Source of the DNA: Faeciplasma sp964650705
GTDB taxonomy: Bacteria > Bacillota > Clostridia > Oscillospirales > Ruminococcaceae
Direction: 5' to 3'
Assembly: GCA_964650705.1 (NCBI GenBank)
Contig: CAZYUJ010000007.1
Span: 41,520-105,519, forward strand
Length of the DNA: 64,000 nt
Shown here: in pieces, positions 1 through 8,189 of the stretch
Layout: every line of letters begins with the position of its first letter
Position numbering within the stretch: position 1 is the first letter of the stretch
The notes under the pieces: generated by a model
Database searches by the model: none
Seen by the model: only the letters and a program-made list of their open reading frames with translations
Told to the model about the DNA's origin: nothing
Program-made: the position numbers and the translations under genes

Positions 1-2
1 GA

Positions 3-167
3 GTCAGATCGCTGAAGGTCGTATATTCGAAGGAAGAGCCCAAGAAGCCGAAAGGCGAGGTCACGGGCGAGAGCTTCGGAAGGCACATTCCCGCATCGGT
101 GGCGTTTGCGCCGTCTGCGATGGGAATCGTTATGGCGAGCGAGATCGTTAAGGATATAATCGGATAA
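3..167 (+). CDS. C-terminal end of a ThiF/TcdA-family E1-like protein (5' truncated)
   Basis: The reading frame enters from the left edge and ends in TAA. The visible 54 residues end in RHIPASVAFAPSAMGIVMAS followed by EIVKDIIG, which resembles the C-terminus of E1-like ATP-dependent tRNA threonylcarbamoyladenosine dehydratases (TcdA/CsdL), where a P-x-S-V-x-F-x-P-S motif precedes a final helix. TcdA cyclises t6A at position 37 of tRNAs. The adenylation domain lies outside the window, so the assignment rests on the tail only; another ThiF/MoeB-type protein is possible. A hairpin terminator follows within 10 bases of the stop, so this is the last gene of its transcript. Confidence 0.55.
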   Translation, partial: VRSLKVVYSKEEPKKPKGEVTGESFGRHIPASVAFAPSAMGIVMASEIVKDIIG

Positions 168-172
168 CTGAA

Positions 173-199
173 GCGGCAGGTGACTGCCGCCTTTTTTAT
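173..199 (+). terminator. Intrinsic terminator after the ThiF-family gene
   Basis: A GCGGCAG / CTGCCGC stem with a GTGA loop is followed at once by CTTTTTTATT. Confidence 0.85.
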
Positions 200-204
200 T
201 GCTC

Positions 205-330
205 ACGCAATGTGGGGGCGAAGCCCGCGTCGCGCGAAGCGCGCCGCTTGTTCCAAGGCGCCTTCGGCGCCTTGGAACGCCCCGCTGCAAGCAGCGGGGC
301 AGGGCTTCGCCGCACGTCGGCAGCAAGTGT
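205..330. repeat. Three-arm GC-rich hairpin element (copy E1)
   Basis: A GGCGAAGCCC segment near 219-229 and its partner GGGCTTCGCC at 302-311 enclose three perfect inverted repeats: one with a GAA loop (about 232-244), a 29-base palindrome (250-278) and a 22-base one (279-300). The 29-base arm recurs unchanged at 1906-1934. Long ORFs through this stretch on both strands are by-products of its GC content. The role is unknown. Confidence 0.8.
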
Positions 331-364
331 CCAAAAAATGACCCCAAAACACAAAACTTTCCGC

Positions 365-393
365 TTTACAAACGCGAACATATGTGCTACAAT
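365..393 (+). promoter_or_regulatory. dinB promoter with LexA-like site in the spacer
   Basis: TTTACA (365-370) and TACAAT (388-393) are 17 bases apart. The spacer carries GAACATATGTGC (376-387), one mismatch from the Gram-positive LexA box GAACNNNNGTTC. Confidence 0.75.
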
Positions 394-408
394 AGCCTTG
401 TAAGACAA

Positions 409-420
409 GAACAAATGTTC
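409..420 (+). promoter_or_regulatory. LexA (DinR) operator upstream of dinB
   Basis: GAACAAATGTTC matches the Firmicutes SOS box GAACNNNNGTTC exactly. It lies just downstream of the predicted transcription start and 22 bases before the dinB start codon. Confidence 0.8.
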
Positions 421-442
421 CGAAACGAAAGAGGGCTTTGCT

Positions 443-1681
443 ATGCGCGATATTTTGCACTGTGATCTGAATAATTTTTATGCCTCGGTCGAATGCCGTG
501 ATAACCCTGAGCTAAGAGGACATCCCGTTGCGGTCTGCGGAAGTGTTGAGGATAGGGCGGGGATAGTTTTGGCGAAAAATGACCTTGCAAAATCATTTGG
601 CGTCAAAACTGCCGAGAAGATATATGAAGCAAAGCAAAAATGCCCTCACCTTGTCATCGTTCCGCCGAGAATGCATGAATATTCTAAAACAGCTAAAGAG
701 GTCAGAAAGATATATGCCCGCTATACCGACCTTGTCGAGCCGTTTGGGATGGACGAATGTTGGCTTGATGTTACCGGCTCTCACTTCTTGTTTGGCTCGA
801 GTGCGGAGATCGCAGACCGCATCCGTCAAGAGGTGAAGAACGAAACGGGTCTGACGATATCTGTCGGAGTGAGCTTTACAAAGGTTTTGGCGAAGCTTGG
901 CTCGGATATGAAAAAGCCTGACGCTGTTACTGTGCTGACAAAAGATATCTATAAGCAAAAGATATATCCTTTAGCGGCAAACGAACTTATCGGAATCGGC
1001 CCTGCCACAATGCGACGGCTCGCTAAACTGAGGATATTTACACTCGGCGATCTTGCACGATCAGACCCGGAAATGCTGATCAGAAACCTCGGAAAAAGCG
1101 GAATGTGGCTGTGGCGTGCCGTCAACGGGTATGATGATGCGATAGTTCACGAAGTCGGCTATGAATCGGTCGCAAAATCGGTGGGAAATTCGACAACACT
1201 CCGCGAGGATCTGTATACAAACACACAGGTCTGGCAGGTTATGCTCGGCCTTGCCGAAGAGGTTTGCCGCCGCCTGCGCCAAGGGGAGCAGTGTGCGGGC
1301 GGTGTGTGCATAAGCGTGAAAACAAAGGATCTTGATTATCACGAGTTTCAAACTCAGCTCGATTATCCGACGAACTCTGCTCTTATCTTGGCGGAAAAGG
1401 GCTTCAAGCTGTTTTTAAAGAATTTCGACTGGCATCTTCCTATTCGTGCGGTTGGAATAAGGGGGATAAATCTTGTATGCGAGGATATAGAGCGCCAATG
1501 CTCGATGTTCACAGATTCCGCAAGAACTGAAAAGCTTGAGGCTTTGGATGTTGTGTCCGATCGCCTGCGGGAGCGCTTCGGCAAGGACGTTATATATCCT
1601 GCCCGGCTGAAAAACGATCTGTTCCTGACACATGATAAGATCAATATTTTCAACAGTACGCACAGCTTTTCGGTGGGGTGA
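443..1681 (+). CDS. dinB: DNA polymerase IV (Y-family translesion polymerase)
   Basis: This error-prone polymerase extends primers past damaged template bases during the SOS response. The 412-residue length is normal for bacterial Pol IV. Catalytic carboxylates are visible as D8 in HCDLNNFYASVE and D104-E105 in FGMDECWLDVTG; the ECWLD variant of the second motif is one I associate with a Firmicutes branch. The middle region (about 185-230, GIGPATMRRLAKL) is the helix-hairpin-helix thumb, followed by the little-finger domain. The start ATG follows a GAGGG ribosome-binding site. Two LexA-type sites in the promoter region imply DNA-damage induction. It is a monocistronic unit. Confidence 0.95.
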   Translation: MRDILHCDLNNFYASVECRDNPELRGHPVAVCGSVEDRAGIVLAKNDLAKSFGVKTAEKIYEAKQKCPHLVIVPPRMHEYSKTAKEVRKIYARYTDLVEPFGMDECWLDVTGSHFLFGSSAEIADRIRQEVKNETGLTISVGVSFTKVLAKLGSDMKKPDAVTVLTKDIYKQKIYPLAANELIGIGPATMRRLAKLRIFTLGDLARSDPEMLIRNLGKSGMWLWRAVNGYDDAIVHEVGYESVAKSVGNSTTLREDLYTNTQVWQVMLGLAEEVCRRLRQGEQCAGGVCISVKTKDLDYHEFQTQLDYPTNSALILAEKGFKLFLKNFDWHLPIRAVGIRGINLVCEDIERQCSMFTDSARTEKLEALDVVSDRLRERFGKDVIYPARLKNDLFLTHDKINIFNSTHSFSVG

Positions 1682-1978
1682 GCGCCGTGGCACCGAAGGT
1701 GCGAGTGGCGCGATACCCTGCGCGAAGCGCGGGCTCCTTTTTGGCGGTGATTTTATTTTTTGCATCTGTTGCCGAGAAAACGCCTTTTCCGCCTCGACCG
1801 CTTGCTCAGCCTGCCGCCTGTGCAAGCGACCTCGGCTGCTGCCTGCGGGCGCCGAACCTCGGGCGAAGCCCTGCCCTTCCCCTGCCCGACGGGCAGGGGA
1901 AGGGCGTTCCAAGGCGCCTTCGGCGCCTTGGAACAAGTGGCGCTTTGCGCCACGGGCTTCGCCCGCCCTTGTCGCAAC
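1682..1978. repeat. Three-arm GC-rich hairpin element (copy E2) with left terminal hairpin
   Basis: GGGCGAAGCCC (1861-1871) and GGGCTTCGCCC (1954-1964) enclose three perfect inverted repeats: 1873-1905, 1906-1934 (identical to an arm of E1) and 1937-1953. At 1682-1708 a separate hairpin has GCGCC/GGCGC flanks with a GTGG and AGT internal loop, the signature seen at the ends of other copies. No protein is supported here. Confidence 0.8.
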
Positions 1979-1984
1979 CGAAAA

Positions 1985-2131
1985 ATAAAATCCCCGAAGG
2001 CTAAAACCTACGGGGATTTTACTATATTGGCTTTCAAGAACAAATTGGTATAGTTTGATTTGGGCGGCGCTGCATCGCCGCGTGTGAAACCTATTTGCAA
2101 GAACAATGAATCGAGTTAGCCTCGGCTAACT
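1985..2131 (-). ncRNA. Predicted structured small RNA with its own promoter and terminator
   Basis: On the minus strand a consensus promoter, TTGACA (2166-2161), 17-base spacer, TATACT (2143-2138), points into a stretch without a convincing ORF. From a start near 2131 the transcript would be about 145 nt. It begins with a perfect hairpin (AGTTAGCC / GGCTAACT, 2115-2132). A longer imperfect hairpin follows, with CAAAT/ATTTG at its base and CGGCG/CGCCG near its tip (about 2042-2100). It ends in an intrinsic terminator (AATCCCCG / CGGGGATT with a T-rich tail, about 1987-2015). TTGTTCTTG flanks the middle hairpin on both sides. It lies between convergent dinB and divergent typA. I do not recognise the family; 6S RNA was considered but not supported. 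Confidence 0.6.
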
Positions 2132-2137
2132 GATTAC

Positions 2138-2166
2138 AGTATACACTACTTTTCGCTGTCTGTCAA
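2138..2166 (-). promoter_or_regulatory. Strong promoter of the predicted small RNA
   Basis: On the minus strand TTGACA is followed after exactly 17 bases by TATACT. Confidence 0.75.
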
Positions 2167-2233
2167 TATGTTTTTAGATTTTTTTCATATATATTCTTGC
2201 TCCAAACAAATCCGGTATTGTTACATTTGGCTA

Positions 2234-2263
2234 TTGATTTTGCGCTAGCTTTGGGTATATAAT
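2234..2263 (+). promoter_or_regulatory. Likely typA promoter
   Basis: TTGATT (2234-2239) and TATAAT (2258-2263) are 18 bases apart in an AT-rich stretch. A second TATAAT at 2272-2277 lacks a good -35 box. Confidence 0.5.
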
Positions 2264-2340
2264 AAAATAGATATAATGTGCGAACTTAAACAAATATTTG
2301 AATTATTTTTATGGATATTCACAGAAATGAGGAATCGGAA

Positions 2341-4161
2341 TTGGTAAGAAACGATTTAAGAAACATTGCAATAATTGCCCACGTTGACCACGGAAAGACG
2401 ACTCTCGTTGACGAAATGCTCAAACAAAGCGGCACCTTCCGCGAGAATCAGGTCGTAAGCGACCGTGTTATGGACTCTAACGATATCGAGCGTGAGCGCG
2501 GCATCACGATTTTGGCAAAGAACACATCCATTATGTACGGAGACACAAAAATAAACATCATCGACACTCCCGGTCACGCTGACTTCGGAGGTGAGGTTGA
2601 ACGTATTTTGAAGATGGTTGACGGCGTCATCCTTTTGGTAGACGCTGCCGAGGGCCCCATGCCCCAGACAAGATTTGTTTTACAGCATGCCCTCGAGCTC
2701 GGCCACCGTGTTATCATCGCTATCAACAAGATAGACAAGCCTGATGCACGAATCAACGAGGTCATCGACGAATGCTTCGAGCTTTTGATCGACCTTGACG
2801 CAACAGACGAACAGCTCGATTCTCCTATCCTCTTCTGTTCGGGACGTGACGGAACTGCTTCTTTGAATGAAAAAGTCCCCGGAACTGATCTTACTCCCTT
2901 GTTTGAAAAGATCGTCGAGTATGTCCCTGCTCCTGAGGGCGAGCCCGAAGAGCCCTTACAGATCCTCGTTTCTTCCATCGACTATAATGAATATGTCGGA
3001 AGAATCGCCATCGGCAAGGTTGAGCGCGGTTCAGTCAAGGTCAATCAAGAGGTTATGATAGGCGACTATCACCACTCGAAAAAGGAATATCGCGGAAAGA
3101 TCGTCACTCTTTATCAGATAAACGGCCTTGAAAGAGTTCCTGCACAGTCGGCAACCGTCGGAGACATCGTTTGCATCAGCGGCATCGAAAATATCACTAT
3201 CGGTGATACTATCTGTGACTTCAACAACTATGAGCCGCTTCCTTTTGTAAAGATCAGCGAGCCCACAGTCGAAATGACCTTTAGCGTCAACGACTCTCCC
3301 TTCGCAGGAAGAGAGGGCAAGTTTGTGACCTCTCGCCATATCCGTGAGCGCCTTTTCAAAGAGCTTTTGAAGGATGTTTCTTTGAGGGTCACCGAAACCG
3401 ATTCGACCGACTCGTTCAAGGTCGCAGGAAGAGGCGAGATGCACCTTTCAATTCTTATTGAGAATATGCGCCGTGAGGGCTATGAGCTCGGTGTTTCCAC
3501 ACCCAGAGTTTTGTATAAAGAAATTGACGGCAAGCTCTGTGAGCCTATTGAGGAGCTTGTTGTTGACGTTCCCGAAAACTGCCTCGGCTCTGTTATGGAG
3601 AAGATGGGTAACCGCAAGGGCGAAATGGTTTCGATGAACCCGATGGGAAGCCGAATGAAGGTCGTGTTCCACGTTCCCGCAAGAGGACTCTTCGGTTACA
3701 GAAACGAATTTTTGACCGACACCAAGGGTGAGGGTATCATGAGCTCGGTGTTCCACGAATATCAGCCCTATAAGGGCGATATTCCCCGCCGTTCACAGGG
3801 GTCTTTGATCGCATTTGAAACCGGCGAAGCCGTAACCTATGGACTGTATAATGCTCAGGAGCGCGGCGCCCTTATCATCACGGCGGGCACCCCCGTTTAT
3901 GAAGGCATGATCGTCGGAATGAGCCCGAAGTCTGAGGACTTGGTCGTTAACGTCTGCAAGAAAAAGCATTTGACAAATACCCGTGCCAGCGGCTCGGACG
4001 ATGCTTTGCGCCTTGTTCCGCCGAGAGTCCTTAGCCTCGAGGACAGCCTTGAATTCATCGCAGAGGACGAGCTTGTCGAGGTCACACCCAAAACCATCCG
4101 CCTAAGAAAGAAGACTCTTTCCAACACCCAGAGAATGAAGGATAACGCAAAGCTGAAATAA
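2341..4161 (+). CDS. typA: Ribosome-associated translational GTPase TypA/BipA
   Basis: TypA is an EF-G-like GTPase that binds the 70S ribosome and supports ribosome assembly and stress or cold adaptation. The G1 motif AHVDHGKT, the G2 region with RERGITI, DTPGHADF (G3) and NKID (G4) are all present, followed by domain II, the EF-G-like III/V domains and the TypA-specific C-terminus. The TTG at 2341 is preferred over an upstream ATG at 2311. GAGGA sits 8 bases before it, and the resulting start, VRNDLRNIAIIAHVDHGKTT, and 606-residue length fit the family. The gene stands alone between the small RNA and the thioesterase gene. Confidence 0.93.
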   Translation: MVRNDLRNIAIIAHVDHGKTTLVDEMLKQSGTFRENQVVSDRVMDSNDIERERGITILAKNTSIMYGDTKINIIDTPGHADFGGEVERILKMVDGVILLVDAAEGPMPQTRFVLQHALELGHRVIIAINKIDKPDARINEVIDECFELLIDLDATDEQLDSPILFCSGRDGTASLNEKVPGTDLTPLFEKIVEYVPAPEGEPEEPLQILVSSIDYNEYVGRIAIGKVERGSVKVNQEVMIGDYHHSKKEYRGKIVTLYQINGLERVPAQSATVGDIVCISGIENITIGDTICDFNNYEPLPFVKISEPTVEMTFSVNDSPFAGREGKFVTSRHIRERLFKELLKDVSLRVTETDSTDSFKVAGRGEMHLSILIENMRREGYELGVSTPRVLYKEIDGKLCEPIEELVVDVPENCLGSVMEKMGNRKGEMVSMNPMGSRMKVVFHVPARGLFGYRNEFLTDTKGEGIMSSVFHEYQPYKGDIPRRSQGSLIAFETGEAVTYGLYNAQERGALIITAGTPVYEGMIVGMSPKSEDLVVNVCKKKHLTNTRASGSDDALRLVPPRVLSLEDSLEFIAEDELVEVTPKTIRLRKKTLSNTQRMKDNAKLK

Positions 4162-4320
4162 TACGGCGAAGAAGGCGACGACGTCGCACAGCGCGCTCCG
4201 AAGCTTAACTGAGGAGCTGTGCGTGCGGTGGAGGAGCCGGTCGGTTGCCTGCACAGTCACCGCCTCGACCGGCGGCACTGTTCTTTCCAAGAACGCGCCC
4301 GCCGACCTCGGCTGCATCAA
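4162..4320. repeat. Intergenic inverted-repeat stretch after typA
   Basis: No gene is seen. GCCGGTCG and CGACCGGC pair across 4235-4273, and CACAGC/GCTGTG arms lie near 4187-4221. It could fold as a terminator or be a degraded relative of the GC-rich elements; there is no clear T-run. Confidence 0.35.
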
Positions 4321-4342
4321 AACACAATATAGGAGACAAAAA

Positions 4343-4741
4343 ATGAAAGAAGTAACGATCGGCACCGAGTTCGTGTCGAACACGATAGTATCAGAGAATA
4401 ACACCGCACTTTCCGTCGGAAGCGGCGAGTCGCTTGTTTTCTCGACACCCATGATGATCGCGCTGATGGAAAACGCGGCATATCTTTGTTTGAAGCCCTT
4501 TTTGGATGAAAGTGAGTCCTCTGTCGGAATCAAAATGGACACCACCCACGAATCCGCATCTCCCATCGGACTTGCAATTTCGGCCCGTGCCAAGATAACC
4601 GAGGTCAACGGAAAGATCGTGACCTTTGAGGTCATGGCTTCGGATGCCTTTGGCATCATCGGCAGGGGAGTGCATCAGCGTGCGGTTATAAACACGGAAA
4701 AGTTCATCTCGCGTGCAAATCAGAAATTGAATCAGATATAA
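4343..4741 (+). CDS. FlK-like hotdog-fold thioesterase
   Basis: The 132-residue protein matches the fluoroacetyl-CoA-thioesterase-like hotdog family: an N-terminal strand, a hydrophobic helix around S34-TPMMIALMENAA, then GIKMDTTHESASPIGLAI and a final strand region with HQRAVIN. Family members hydrolyse short acyl-CoAs; the substrate here cannot be told from sequence. The motif T-x-H-x-x-A-x-P (THESASP) supplies the usual catalytic-site Thr/His region. The start is set by AGGAG 8 bases upstream of ATG. A terminator follows the stop directly. Confidence 0.82.
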   Translation: MKEVTIGTEFVSNTIVSENNTALSVGSGESLVFSTPMMIALMENAAYLCLKPFLDESESSVGIKMDTTHESASPIGLAISARAKITEVNGKIVTFEVMASDAFGIIGRGVHQRAVINTEKFISRANQKLNQI

Positions 4742-4747
4742 AAACAA

Positions 4748-4775
4748 ACCGCCGAAGATCTCGGCGGTCTGTTTT
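4748..4775 (+). terminator. Intrinsic terminator after the thioesterase gene
   Basis: ACCGCCGA / TCGGCGGT stem followed by CTGTTTTAT. Confidence 0.75.
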
Positions 4776-4780
4776 ATAAA

Positions 4781-4807
4781 GAAAAAACCCGCTTCAATTG
4801 AAGCGGG
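4781..4807 (-). terminator. Intrinsic terminator of the lipoprotein gene
   Basis: A perfect 20-base palindrome (CCCGCTTCAA / TTGAAGCGGG) followed on the minus strand by a run of six T. Confidence 0.85.
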
Positions 4808-4825
4808 CTGTTTTGTCAGTTTTGA

Positions 4826-5197
4826 TTACTCAACGTAGTTAGGGCCGAAGTAAGCGATACCGTCAGAAGTATTCTGGATAACATCCTGTGCTACATCGTA
4901 AACGAAAGTAACGATGCCTTCAGTGCCTTCGATTGTGCAGTCGAGGAAGTAAGAAGGAACGCTGGGGTCGTTTACGTCAACAACGTAAGTACCGGTGATA
5001 ACGACGTCAGAAAGAGTGCTGGTCATAGTCAAAGTACCAGAGTTGTTTTCAGCATCATAAGCGCCGAAGGTGATGGAGTTAGTGCCGGTGCCGTCAGAGT
5101 AAACAGCGCCTTCTGCAGGAGCCTGAAGCTTGGTGCAAGCGGTGAATACAGTGAGAGCCATAACCAAAATGAGTGCTACTGAAATTAATCTTTTCAT
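4826..5197 (-). CDS. Small secreted lipoprotein of unknown function
   Basis: Starting at the ATG with GGGGGAT upstream gives 123 residues: MKRLISV, a hydrophobic signal, then a lipobox ending FTAC, predicting lipid anchoring at Cys21. The mature part is about 100 residues, rich in Thr, Ser, Asp and Gly, with beta-type alternation (SITFGAYDAENNSGTLTMTS, TGTYVVDVND) and no recognised catalytic motif. A longer upstream ORF start would bury the signal peptide and is rejected. Flanked by its own terminator; there is no operon partner. Confidence 0.8.
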   Translation of the reverse strand: MKRLISVALILVMALTVFTACTKLQAPAEGAVYSDGTGTNSITFGAYDAENNSGTLTMTSTLSDVVITGTYVVDVNDPSVPSYFLDCTIEGTEGIVTFVYDVAQDVIQNTSDGIAYFGPNYVE

Positions 5198-5387
5198 GTT
5201 AATTAATCCCCCGATAGAATTAAAATATAGTCGATTTACTAATCGTACCTTTATTATAACCTCAACGAATGCCGTTGTCAATAAATTAAGGATCTTTTGT
5301 TTTAAACATTGTGATAAATATACAGTTTAATTTATCACAATTTGTTTATTATTCCGATTAATATATCTTTCTTAAAACCGACAGTCT

Positions 5388-5846
5388 TCACTGTCCGTCC
5401 GAGTTAGACTTATTGTATGCTTTAAAGCTTTTCGGTCTGTTATCCGATACGAAATACCTTATAATATTCCGTCTTGTGACGATGCCGATAAATTTTCCTT
5501 CGTCGTCAACAACAGGCACGAAGTTCTGGCGCATTGCAAGCTCCAAAAGCTCATCCATGGTTGCCGTGATCCTGACAGCCGCGCGGTCTTTGTGTATAAG
5601 CTTCTTAAGCTTAAGCTCCTCGGCGTCATAGATGGAGACCCCGTCAGTGTCTTCAATAGACTCATCAAGCATGAACCACAAAAAGTCGCCTTCTGTAACC
5701 GTTCCCAAATATTCGCCCTTTCGGTTTATAACAGGGATCGAGGAATATCCGTGATGGCGCATTTTTTCGAGCGCCTGACGGATGGAGTAGTCATCATATA
5801 AATATGCTACATCCTTTTTTAGTGTTAAGAAAAAAGCAATGTTCAT
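5388..5846 (-). CDS. CBS-domain pair protein
   Basis: The 152 residues form two consecutive CBS motifs: YSIRQALEKMRHHGYSSIPVINRKGEYLGTVTEGDFL split as residues 20-57, and DELLELAMRQNFVPVVDDEGKFIGIVTRRNII as about 98-130. CBS pairs bind adenosine nucleotides such as AMP, ATP or c-di-AMP and act as sensors. There is no attached enzyme or channel domain, so the effector is unknown; small CBS proteins of the CbpB type in Firmicutes bind c-di-AMP. Its ATG overlaps the stop of the upstream carboxypeptidase gene by one base (TAATG), which indicates translational coupling and a shared role in cell-envelope physiology. Confidence 0.85.
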   Translation of the reverse strand: MNIAFFLTLKKDVAYLYDDYSIRQALEKMRHHGYSSIPVINRKGEYLGTVTEGDFLWFMLDESIEDTDGVSIYDAEELKLKKLIHKDRAAVRITATMDELLELAMRQNFVPVVDDEGKFIGIVTRRNIIRYFVSDNRPKSFKAYNKSNSDGQ

Positions 5847-6808
5847 TAGTTCTCTTCCGTTTCTTGGTCGATGGCAGAGTCATCTGCCCAAACATATTCT
5901 TCGAAAAATTCTTCCAAGCAAAGCCCTGAGTCACGGATGATCGCAGCGTATTCAACGCCGACGTATCTATAGTGCCACGGCTCATAGATATAGCCTGTAA
6001 TATCCGTCTTGTCTTTTAAGTATCTTAAGATGAAGCCGTAATCAGCGGCATTTTCCTGAAGCCAGCGATATTCTTCCGTTTGGTCGAAGGCTTCATATGT
6101 ATCCCAGTCGTCCTCGGTCACGATATCAACAGCCAATCCTGCGTTGTGTTCGCTTGTGCCCGGAAGCGCAATGTTTATCAAAACGTCCGCATACGCTTCG
6201 TCATAGCTCCAGCCGTATTTCTCCATTCGGGATTTTATGTTTCGCTCAAACAGCTTTTTCTGATAGCTCACGGTGCGGTACGCAGAAAGCACCTTCAGCT
6301 CGATTCCGTCCTCTTTTGCGGCTTCGATCATATCGCGGCAATATTTCGCCGCAGTGACCTCAAGCTCATATGAGCCCTGAACATAATCTGTTTCAACTTC
6401 ATAATCATCAGGAAGGGGATACTCGTGGTTTACAAGGAAAAAGTGCTCGTTTTCGATAAATTCAATGTCCGATATATCCGATTCAGCTTCTGTGTTTTCG
6501 ACGGCTTCCTCGGCGGTCGCTTCTTCGGTCGTCTCATCAGTTACCTCGGCCGTCTCTTCAACAGAAGTCGTCTCTTCGATAGAGCTGATCGATTCCTCGG
6601 CGGTTGTTTCAGCGGTTTGATCTCGCGTTTCGCTCACCTCCGTCTCGGTAGCCTCAGTGGCGGTTGCGGTCTGTGATTGGCGGTCAGCAGGCTCGGCGGT
6701 GGTAATGGTCACCTCGGGCTCGATGACCGGTGTGTTCACAGGCTTGGCTTCGCATGAGCAAAGCATCATCATTGCCGCCAGAATAGCCGCAAGTGTTTTA
6801 TATCTCAA
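5846..6808 (-). CDS. D-alanyl-D-alanine carboxypeptidase, VanY/M15B lipoprotein
   Basis: This enzyme trims the terminal D-Ala from peptidoglycan stem peptides at the outer face of the membrane. A signal peptide ends in the lipobox LCSC (Cys19). A roughly 100-residue Thr/Glu-rich spacer follows, and the M15 peptidase domain occupies about residues 120-300. The zinc-site motif SEHNAGLAVDI, the downstream EPWHYRYVG and the S-A-Y-R-T motif (LSAYRTVSYQ) are present. The long acidic low-complexity linker probably spans the wall. It is first in a two-gene unit with the CBS protein. Confidence 0.9.
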   Translation of the reverse strand: MRYKTLAAILAAMMMLCSCEAKPVNTPVIEPEVTITTAEPADRQSQTATATEATETEVSETRDQTAETTAEESISSIEETTSVEETAEVTDETTEEATAEEAVENTEAESDISDIEFIENEHFFLVNHEYPLPDDYEVETDYVQGSYELEVTAAKYCRDMIEAAKEDGIELKVLSAYRTVSYQKKLFERNIKSRMEKYGWSYDEAYADVLINIALPGTSEHNAGLAVDIVTEDDWDTYEAFDQTEEYRWLQENAADYGFILRYLKDKTDITGYIYEPWHYRYVGVEYAAIIRDSGLCLEEFFEEYVWADDSAIDQETEEN

Positions 6809-6953
6809 AAAAGGGTCACATCCTTAGTTTATTGTTTCCGATTATATTTTAGCACACATTGCGAACTTTGTCTTGATTAAAATTAACCAAAGTTTACGCA
6901 TATAATTTTACACGGCGATTATTTTGTTATTGTGACAGAAAGGAGTTGAGATC

Positions 6954-8090
6954 TTGAAAGATCCAAGTGACAACAAGGTGCTGAATACAGTTCTCGGCGG
7001 AATTTTCGCCGCCTTGCTGTGCTTCTCTTCATATATTGCTTTTACGGTGTTGCCCAATGTCCCTGCGTTCATAAGTATGGGCGAGCTTGCCGCAAGACTT
7101 ACATCAGGGGAATTTTCAAGCAGCGAGGAAGCTGACATCGGCACACAAACACAAGACACAGCGGAAGAGAAGCCTGATACCGGGCGTTTGTCATCCGAAA
7201 TTGCGAACAGCTTGATATCCCTTTCCGGCGTGATGTATGAGTTTGAGTCGGAGGATGAGGAGGCAACGCTGCCCGAAGAGGAGCTCACGCCCTCACACAT
7301 AAGCGGCCCGATAATAAGAAAGACCTATTCATATTCGCCCTCAGGCTCGATCATAGAGCTGCCGTTCGGCGGACTTTTGAGAAACTGTACCGATGTGACC
7401 AACGATTATCTTTTGGATCAATGCGAGCGGGATACGGCACAGAAAATATCGGATATTTCCGAGCCGATAGTGCTTATTATGCATACCCATACGACCGAAA
7501 GCTACGAGAGCGGTGCGAGCGAGTTTTACAGCGAATATGATTCCTCACGCTCGACCGATCTGTCCGAAACGGTAGTCGCAGTAGGCGATAGGATAGCCGA
7601 AAAGCTCACTGAAGCAGGCATAGGTGTCATACATCTCACAGAAATGTTTGACTATCCCGAATATTCGGGAGCATATGACAGAAGCAGTGAGAGGGTGATC
7701 GAGATATTGGAGGAATACCCAAGCATCCAGATAGTCATTGACGTTCACCGAGATGCGATAGAATCGGAAGGCGTGCGCTATGCCCCCGTTGCTGAAATTA
7801 ACGGCAAGACTGCCGCACAGGTGATGATGATCTGTGGGTGTATGAATGTTCCTCAATATAGATATAATTTGCGGCTGGCTACACGCCTACAGGGGATAAT
7901 GGAGACAAACTATCCCGGTCTTACCCGCCCGATACTTTTCGATGAGCGCAACTATAATCAAGAGCTGACAAAGGGAAGCATCCTTTTGGAGATGGGTTCA
8001 CACGCAAATTCGCTTGAAGAAGCGCTCTACAGCGGTGAACTTGTGGGAGAGTGTTTAAAACAGCTTATCCTTGAGCTCACAAATGAGTGA
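6954..8090 (+). CDS. spoIIP: Stage II sporulation protein P-like peptidoglycan amidase
   Basis: SpoIIP is the septal amidase/endopeptidase that works with SpoIID and SpoIIM during engulfment of the forespore. An N-terminal membrane anchor (about residues 10-33, LGGIFAALLCFSSYIAF) precedes an acidic linker. The amidase domain shows LIMHTHTTESY, the central IQIVIDVHRDAI and GSILLEMGSHANSLEEA. The paired His and Glu residues in these blocks are the expected zinc ligands and catalytic Glu. The start is TTG, with AGGAG 8 bases upstream. The 378-residue length is normal. The gene stands alone. Confidence 0.9.
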   Translation: MKDPSDNKVLNTVLGGIFAALLCFSSYIAFTVLPNVPAFISMGELAARLTSGEFSSSEEADIGTQTQDTAEEKPDTGRLSSEIANSLISLSGVMYEFESEDEEATLPEEELTPSHISGPIIRKTYSYSPSGSIIELPFGGLLRNCTDVTNDYLLDQCERDTAQKISDISEPIVLIMHTHTTESYESGASEFYSEYDSSRSTDLSETVVAVGDRIAEKLTEAGIGVIHLTEMFDYPEYSGAYDRSSERVIEILEEYPSIQIVIDVHRDAIESEGVRYAPVAEINGKTAAQVMMICGCMNVPQYRYNLRLATRLQGIMETNYPGLTRPILFDERNYNQELTKGSILLEMGSHANSLEEALYSGELVGECLKQLILELTNE

Positions 8091-8189
8091 TAATTGCCGA
8101 AATTTGTGATTCTCTATTGGCAAATCCGACAAATTGTGATATTATAGCTTTAATGTGCTAAAACCTCAGCGATAAAGGAGAATGATAAA

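Noticed and set aside
1415..2053. Several long ORFs on both strands around the E2 element
   Set aside because: They arise from stop-poor GC-rich hairpins and from the opposite strand of dinB; no start signals and no protein-like composition.
1985..2131. 6S RNA identity for the predicted small RNA
   Set aside because: Too short, and it forms several separate hairpins instead of one long stem with a central bubble.
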